In this document: positions 63,048-64,000 of the stretch, in pieces | Layout of the letters: the number at the start of each line of letters is the position of its first letter | Position numbering within the stretch: position 1 is the stretch's first letter | Assembly (NCBI GenBank): GCA_965243325.1 | Contig: CBDEUQ010000003.1 | Coordinates: 1,736,001 to 1,800,000, forward strand | DNA from: JANQOH01 sp965243325 | Lineage (GTDB): Bacteria; Pseudomonadota; Alphaproteobacteria; UBA7887 | Direction of reading: 5' to 3' | Length of the DNA: 64,000 bases | Translations under genes and position numbers: made by a program | The notes under the pieces: model-generated | Databases searched by the model: none | What the model saw: the letters and a program-made list of their open reading frames with translations, nothing else | Told to the model about the DNA's origin: nothing

Positions 63048-63992
63048 CTACTCGAGCGCCACGGCATAGGCGTCCACGGGCAACGCCTCGGGAATCAGCT
63101 CCTGTTCCGCCAGGAAGGCGGCGAAACGCGCATAACGGCCGCGGTCGAGCGCCGCCGGCCGCAGCGCGAAGCGCGGCAGCGTATCGCGCCATGCGAGGCG
63201 GTTGAGGTCGTCGTCCAGGTCCGGATGCGCGTCGATGAACAGCGCCCAGCCCTCCGCCGGATGGTTGACCATGAACTGCACGCCGCGCTCGATCGCCCGT
63301 GTCAGGGCGGCGAGCCGGGGGTCGTTCATGCGGTCGTCGTGCGCCACGAGGATCAGCTCGTCGTAAGCCGGAACGCCGTGCTCCTCGACGTAGAACGCGC
63401 GGCCGGGGGTGTCCGCGAGCGCCATCTGGTTGAGCTCGAAATTGCGGAAGGCGCCGATCACGGCGTCGACCTGGCCGGCGACGATCGACGGAGACAGCGA
63501 GAAGTTCACGTTGATCAGCGTCACGTCGTCGAGGCCGAGGCCATGGCCTGCCAGCATCGCGCCGAGCAGCGCGTCCTCGAAGCCGCCGACCGAAAAGCCG
63601 ACCTTGCGCCCCGCCAGATCGGCGATGCTCGTGATCGGGCTGTCCTCCAGCACGACGAGGCAGTTGAGCGGCGTCGCGACGAGGGTGGCGAAGCGCTTGA
63701 GCGGCAGCCCCTCGGCCACCTGGATGTGCAGTTGCGGTTGATAGGACACCGCGACGTCGGCCCGTCCGGCGGCGACGAGCTTGGGCGGATCGTTCGGGTC
63801 CGCCGGAGCGATCATCTCGACGTCGAGCCCCTCGTCGGCGAAATAGCCGAGTGCGTCGGCGACGATCAACGGGCCGTGATCGGGATTGACGAACCAGTCG
63901 AGCAGGACGACCGTCTTGTCGGCGGCCGCCGCCGGCGCAACGGCTGCGACGGCGGCGATGAGCGCTGCGGCAGCGCGGATCGGTTTACGCAT
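63048..63992 (-). CDS. ABC transporter substrate-binding protein, ThiY/NMT1 type
   Basis: A 314-residue periplasmic binding protein with signal peptide (AAALIAAVAAVAPAAAA) and the ThiY-type opening LLDWFVNPDHGPLIVADALGYFADEGLDVEMI (relatives read LDWxPNxxHxG). Later segments are ADVAVSYQPQLHIQVAEGLPLKRFATLV, FSVGGFEDALLGAMLAGHGL and the C-terminal GRYARFAAFLAEQELIPEALPVDAYA. Such proteins bind the thiamine-pyrimidine precursor formyl-aminopyrimidine or related heterocycles. Permease and ATPase genes would lie upstream of it on the minus strand, beyond the window edge, and cannot be seen. Confidence 0.9.
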   Translation of the reverse strand: MRKPIRAAAALIAAVAAVAPAAAADKTVVLLDWFVNPDHGPLIVADALGYFADEGLDVEMIAPADPNDPPKLVAAGRADVAVSYQPQLHIQVAEGLPLKRFATLVATPLNCLVVLEDSPITSIADLAGRKVGFSVGGFEDALLGAMLAGHGLGLDDVTLINVNFSLSPSIVAGQVDAVIGAFRNFELNQMALADTPGRAFYVEEHGVPAYDELILVAHDDRMNDPRLAALTRAIERGVQFMVNHPAEGWALFIDAHPDLDDDLNRLAWRDTLPRFALRPAALDRGRYARFAAFLAEQELIPEALPVDAYAVALE

Positions 63993-64000
63993 GGATGCCT

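Noticed and set aside
63048..63992. Treating the ThiY-like protein as a subunit of the Mrp operon
   Set aside because: It is a classic ABC binding protein; proximity to mrpE (40 bases) may mean co-transcription but not a shared complex.

Overview
The window is dense, very GC-rich chromosomal DNA from an alphaproteobacterium, probably a Rhodospirillales-type heterotroph; the order is inferred from gene content and not proven. Pointers are the DUF2244-nth pair, SecB, an NFU1-type NifU protein, a phasin, heterotetrameric sarcosine oxidase in soxBDAG order, TAXI-type TRAP transport, and many GTG/TTG starts with 4-base overlaps. No rRNA, tRNA, CRISPR, insertion sequence or prophage gene was seen, and no gap without a gene exceeds 300 bases.

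Layout. 1-1.8 kb: a D,D-carboxypeptidase (cut by the window edge) diverges from a phasin gene whose AT-rich upstream region carries repeated TGCRNYGCA sites. 1.9-8.7 kb: a dipeptide-type ABC operon (binding protein, two permeases, fused double ATPase) runs into fmt and truA. 8.8-9.7 kb: an outer-membrane beta-barrel. 9.7-20.5 kb: a methylated-amine cluster with a dimethylglycine/sarcosine dehydrogenase-like flavoprotein, a GcvT-like folate enzyme, soxBDAG and a BCCT betaine-type transporter. 20.7-33.1 kb: two heavy-metal RND efflux systems back to back. The first has an adaptor with Asp/Glu runs and no Met triad in its pump. The second is a CusCBA-F-like copper/silver system behind a CsoR-like operator.

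33.1-41.7 kb: housekeeping and transport genes (Ldh-family dehydrogenase, dapB, DUF2244, nth, NifU-like, hydratase, TAXI-TRAP transporter, TPR protein). 41.8-46.3 kb: an orphan NosR/NirI-like polyferredoxin flavoprotein, a small exported protein and a Tat-type amidohydrolase. 46.5-51.3 kb: dprA, lepA, a PhyH dioxygenase and a DUF169 protein. 51.4-54.1 kb: two tandem SoxYZ-like fused carriers, the in-frame tail of a third copy, and a periplasmic metallo-beta-lactamase-fold hydrolase. This is the quinoprotein-associated sulfur-carrier module, but no quinoprotein gene is in view. 54.1-55.6 kb: TfoX-like protein, a basic coiled-coil/DNA-binding-like protein and secB. 55.7-63.0 kb: a ten-gene Mrp-type cation/proton antiporter operon with a split MrpA and three proton-channel subunits. 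63.0-64 kb: a ThiY/NMT1-type binding protein.

The clusters describe an aerobic or microaerobic cell that imports peptides and methylated osmolytes, strips their methyl groups into folate-C1 metabolism, stores PHA, and exports metals and Na+/H+. The least understood parts are the duplicated SoxYZ-like/MBL module, the acidic-adaptor RND system and the orphan NosR-like protein. All functional calls rest on reading translated sequence and context; no database search was possible.
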